Origin: an uncultured Oscillibacter sp.
Lineage (GTDB): Bacteria; Bacillota; Clostridia; Oscillospirales; Oscillospiraceae
Length of the DNA: 6,115 nt
Reading direction: 5' to 3'
NCBI RefSeq assembly: GCF_900546705.1
Contig: NZ_URDP01000061.1
Span: 1 to 6,115 of the forward strand
The translations under genes were made by a program, and so were the position numbers. Below the pieces are notes generated by a model. It was not told the origin of the DNA. It was given only the letters and a program-made list of their open reading frames with translations, and searched no databases. Of the stretch, positions 4,387-6,115 are shown in pieces. Numbering within the stretch: the first letter of the stretch is position 1; each line of letters starts with the position of its first letter.

Positions 4387-5835
4387 TCAGATGCGCTTCC
4401 AGACGGCGCCGCCGGGCACGTCGGTGATCTCGATGCCCTGGGCCTTGAGTTCATCGCGGATGCGGTCGGCCTCGGCGAAGTTCTTTGCCTTCTTGGCCTC
4501 CGCCCGGGCCAGCACCTGGGCGTCCACCTCCGGGTCGCCCTCACCGGTGACGGTGTAGCCGCCGGCGGTGGCAGTGGCGGCGGTCTTGGCCGCCTCGGCA
4601 CGCTTGGCGGCCGCGTGGTCCAGCAGGCCCAGGCTCAGCACCTGGTCAAATTCGCCCAGCAATGCCAGCTTGGTGGCGTCGTTGGTCTTGGCCTTGAGCA
4701 CGTCGTAGAGGGCGGTCACCGCCAGGGACGTATTCAGGTCGTTGTCCAGGGCCGCCTTGAACTTTGCCCGCAGAGGCTCCGCCGCGGCCTCGTCCACAGC
4801 GCCGTCTCCCTCCTTGAGGGCGGCGATGCGGGCGATGAGCTTTTCGTAGGCGGTCTTGGCGTTGTCCAGGTTCTCCCAGGTGAACACCAGGGCCTTGCGG
4901 TAGTGGGACTGGAGGCAGAAGAGCCGGTAGACCAGGGGGTCGTAGCCCTTTTCCTCCAGCAGGGAAACGGTCAGAAACTCGCCCTTGGACTTGCTCATCT
5001 TGCCGGTGGCGGTGTTCAGGTGGTGGACATGGAACCACTGGGGGCACCAGGGATGGCCCAGGTAGCTCTCGGACTGGGCGATCTCGTTGGTGTGGTGGGG
5101 GAAGGCGTTGTCGATGCCGCCGCAGTGGAGGTCCAGGTACTCGCCGTTGTGCTTGAGGGAGATGCCGGAGCACTCGATGTGCCAGCCGGGATAGCCCACG
5201 CCCCAGGGAGAGTCCCACTTGAGGGCCTGGTCCTCGAACTTGGACTGGGTGAACCAGAGGACGAAGTCGTTCTTGTTGCGCTTGTTCACATCCTCTTCCA
5301 CGCCCTCCCGGACGCCCACGGCCAGATCGTCCTCGTCGTGGTCGTTGAAGATATAGTACCGGGCGAGCTTGCTGGTGTCGAAGTACACGTTGCCGCCGGC
5401 AAAGTAGGCGTAGCCGGTGTCCTGGAGCTTCTTCACAATCTTGATATACTCCTGGATGCAGTTGGTGGCGGGCTCCACCACGTCCGGGCGCTTGATGTTG
5501 AGCTTGCGGCAGTCGTCAAAGAAGGCGTCCGTGTAGAACTTGGCGATCTCCATGACGGTCTTGTGCTCCCGCTTGGCGCCCTTGAGCATCTTATCCTCGC
5601 CGGTGTCGGCGTCGGAGCTCAGGTGGCCCACGTCGGTGATGTTCATGACCCGGTTGACGTCGTAGCCGCTGTAGCGCAGGTACTTCTCCAGCACATCCTC
5701 CATGATGTAGGAGCGCAGGTTGCCGATGTGGGCGAAGTGATAGACCGTGGGGCCGCAGGTGTACATCTCCACATGGCCGGGCGTGTGGGTGGTGAATTCC
5801 GCTTTCTTGTGGGTCGCTGAGTTGTAAAGATACAT
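4387..5835 (-). CDS. cysS: Cysteine--tRNA ligase
   Basis: A cytosolic class I aminoacyl-tRNA synthetase that charges tRNA-Cys with cysteine using ATP. The 482 residues match normal family length. The ATP-binding signature is HIGN (36-39, in FAHIGNLRSY) instead of canonical HIGH, and KMSKS is intact at 279-283 (TGKMSKSKGEF). The zinc site that selects cysteine is present as Cys27 (YTCGPTVY), Cys222 (WHIECS), His247 and Glu251 (PHHTNEIAQ). The MNITDVGHLSSDADTGEDKM block and a C-terminal helical DALR-like region ending in KNFAEADRIRDELKAQGIEI with DVPGG complete the protein. The start is ATG at 5835, with AAAGGA about 11 bases upstream, inside the end of cysE. The cysE stop lies two bases before the ATG, so the genes form an operon and are probably translationally coupled. 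Any T-box controlling them would be upstream of cysE, outside the window. Confidence 0.97.
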   Translation of the reverse strand: MYLYNSATHKKAEFTTHTPGHVEMYTCGPTVYHFAHIGNLRSYIMEDVLEKYLRYSGYDVNRVMNITDVGHLSSDADTGEDKMLKGAKREHKTVMEIAKFYTDAFFDDCRKLNIKRPDVVEPATNCIQEYIKIVKKLQDTGYAYFAGGNVYFDTSKLARYYIFNDHDEDDLAVGVREGVEEDVNKRNKNDFVLWFTQSKFEDQALKWDSPWGVGYPGWHIECSGISLKHNGEYLDLHCGGIDNAFPHHTNEIAQSESYLGHPWCPQWFHVHHLNTATGKMSKSKGEFLTVSLLEEKGYDPLVYRLFCLQSHYRKALVFTWENLDNAKTAYEKLIARIAALKEGDGAVDEAAAEPLRAKFKAALDNDLNTSLAVTALYDVLKAKTNDATKLALLGEFDQVLSLGLLDHAAAKRAEAAKTAATATAGGYTVTGEGDPEVDAQVLARAEAKKAKNFAEADRIRDELKAQGIEITDVPGGAVWKRI

Positions 5836-5837
5836 AT

Positions 5838-6115
5838 TCAGGCAGTCCTTTCTTTTGTATGGGTCTGATGTTCCACGAGTTCTTCCAATTGGGCCAGGCG
5901 CTCCCGGAGGCCGTCCAGCTCCCGGCGGACGGGGTCCTCCACGTGGATCTGGTCCACGGAGTCGGCGTAGCGGACGGGCACGCCGTCCATGCGCACCACC
6001 CGGGCGGGCACGCCCACGGCGGTGGCCCCGGCGGGTACGGCGGTGAGCACCACGGCGCCGGCGGCGATGCGGGCGTTGTCCCCCACGGTGAAGGGGCCCA
6101 GCACCTTGGCGCCGG
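5838..6115 (-). CDS. cysE: Serine O-acetyltransferase, C-terminal part (runs off the window)
   Basis: Serine acetyltransferase makes O-acetylserine from serine and acetyl-CoA, the step before cysteine synthase. Only the last 91 codons are present. They show the end of a left-handed beta helix with hexapeptide repeats: GAKVLGPFTVGDNARIAAGA, then VVLTAVPAGATAVGVPARVV, close to the usual GDNAKIGAGSVVL...VPxxxTVVGxPAR form of CysE. After the helix comes a charged tail (VRRELDGLRERLAQLEELVE) likely to form a short helix or coiled coil. Other hexapeptide acyltransferases share the repeats, but the VVGVPAR-type ending and the cysS neighbour strongly favour CysE. The stop is TGA at 5840-5838, two bases before the cysS start. 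Confidence 0.92.
   Translation of the reverse strand, partial: GAKVLGPFTVGDNARIAAGAVVLTAVPAGATAVGVPARVVRMDGVPVRYADSVDQIHVEDPVRRELDGLRERLAQLEELVEHQTHTKERTA

Noticed and set aside
4282..5820. A 512-codon open frame on the plus strand across the whole cysS gene
   Set aside because: It is in exact antisense codon register with cysS and is open only because cysS lacks TTA, CTA and TCA codons until Ser6. The product is a V/G/L/H-rich shadow with no domain, and cysS is certain.

Overview
The window looks like ordinary chromosome from a GC-rich, gut-type Clostridia (Oscillospiraceae-like) bacterium. The reasons are strong GC preference at third codon positions, Firmicutes-style Shine-Dalgarno sites (AAGGAGG), sigma-A-like promoters, a cysE-cysS gene pair, a stand-alone BioY and a family 4 uracil-DNA glycosylase. 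The lineage is an inference from composition and gene content, not from a marker gene. I see no mobile element, CRISPR array, tRNA or rRNA gene.

Layout. Bases 1-170 (minus) are the start of a glycerol kinase gene. A 129-base gap with promoters for both directions separates it from an alpha/beta hydrolase of the monoglyceride lipase/lysophospholipase type (300-1238, plus). Convergent to that is a small polytopic membrane protein of the CmpB/putative ABC-transporter type IV family (minus, from 1739). It has no stop codon of its own and reads antisense through more than half of the hydrolase gene. Divergent from it, with a clean promoter, is a family 4 Fe-S uracil-DNA glycosylase (1867-2439, plus) ending at a hairpin terminator. 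Next comes bioY (2566-3120, plus), the biotin-binding subunit of an ECF transporter, behind a BirA-type operator that contains the -35 box of its promoter.

A long bidirectional terminator (3135-3171) separates bioY from a minus-strand block. That block, in transcription order, is cysE (partial, 5838-6115), cysS (4387-5835), a terminator, then a two-gene unit with its own promoter: an XRE-cupin regulator (3687-4240) and a GNAT acetyltransferase (3193-3675). The regulator reads as frameshifted by one base inside its helix-turn-helix.

How the genes work together. CysE makes O-acetylserine for cysteine synthesis and CysS charges tRNA-Cys, so the 2-nt junction couples cysteine supply to its use. 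BioY with the BirA site is a self-contained biotin uptake and repression module. The regulator and GNAT genes share a promoter and are probably translationally coupled. The other genes are single housekeeping or accessory functions.

I did not find a convincing new biological system. The best leads are the stop-less membrane protein gene, the broken regulator, the promoter arrangement at 216-300 and the extra cysteines in the glycosylase.
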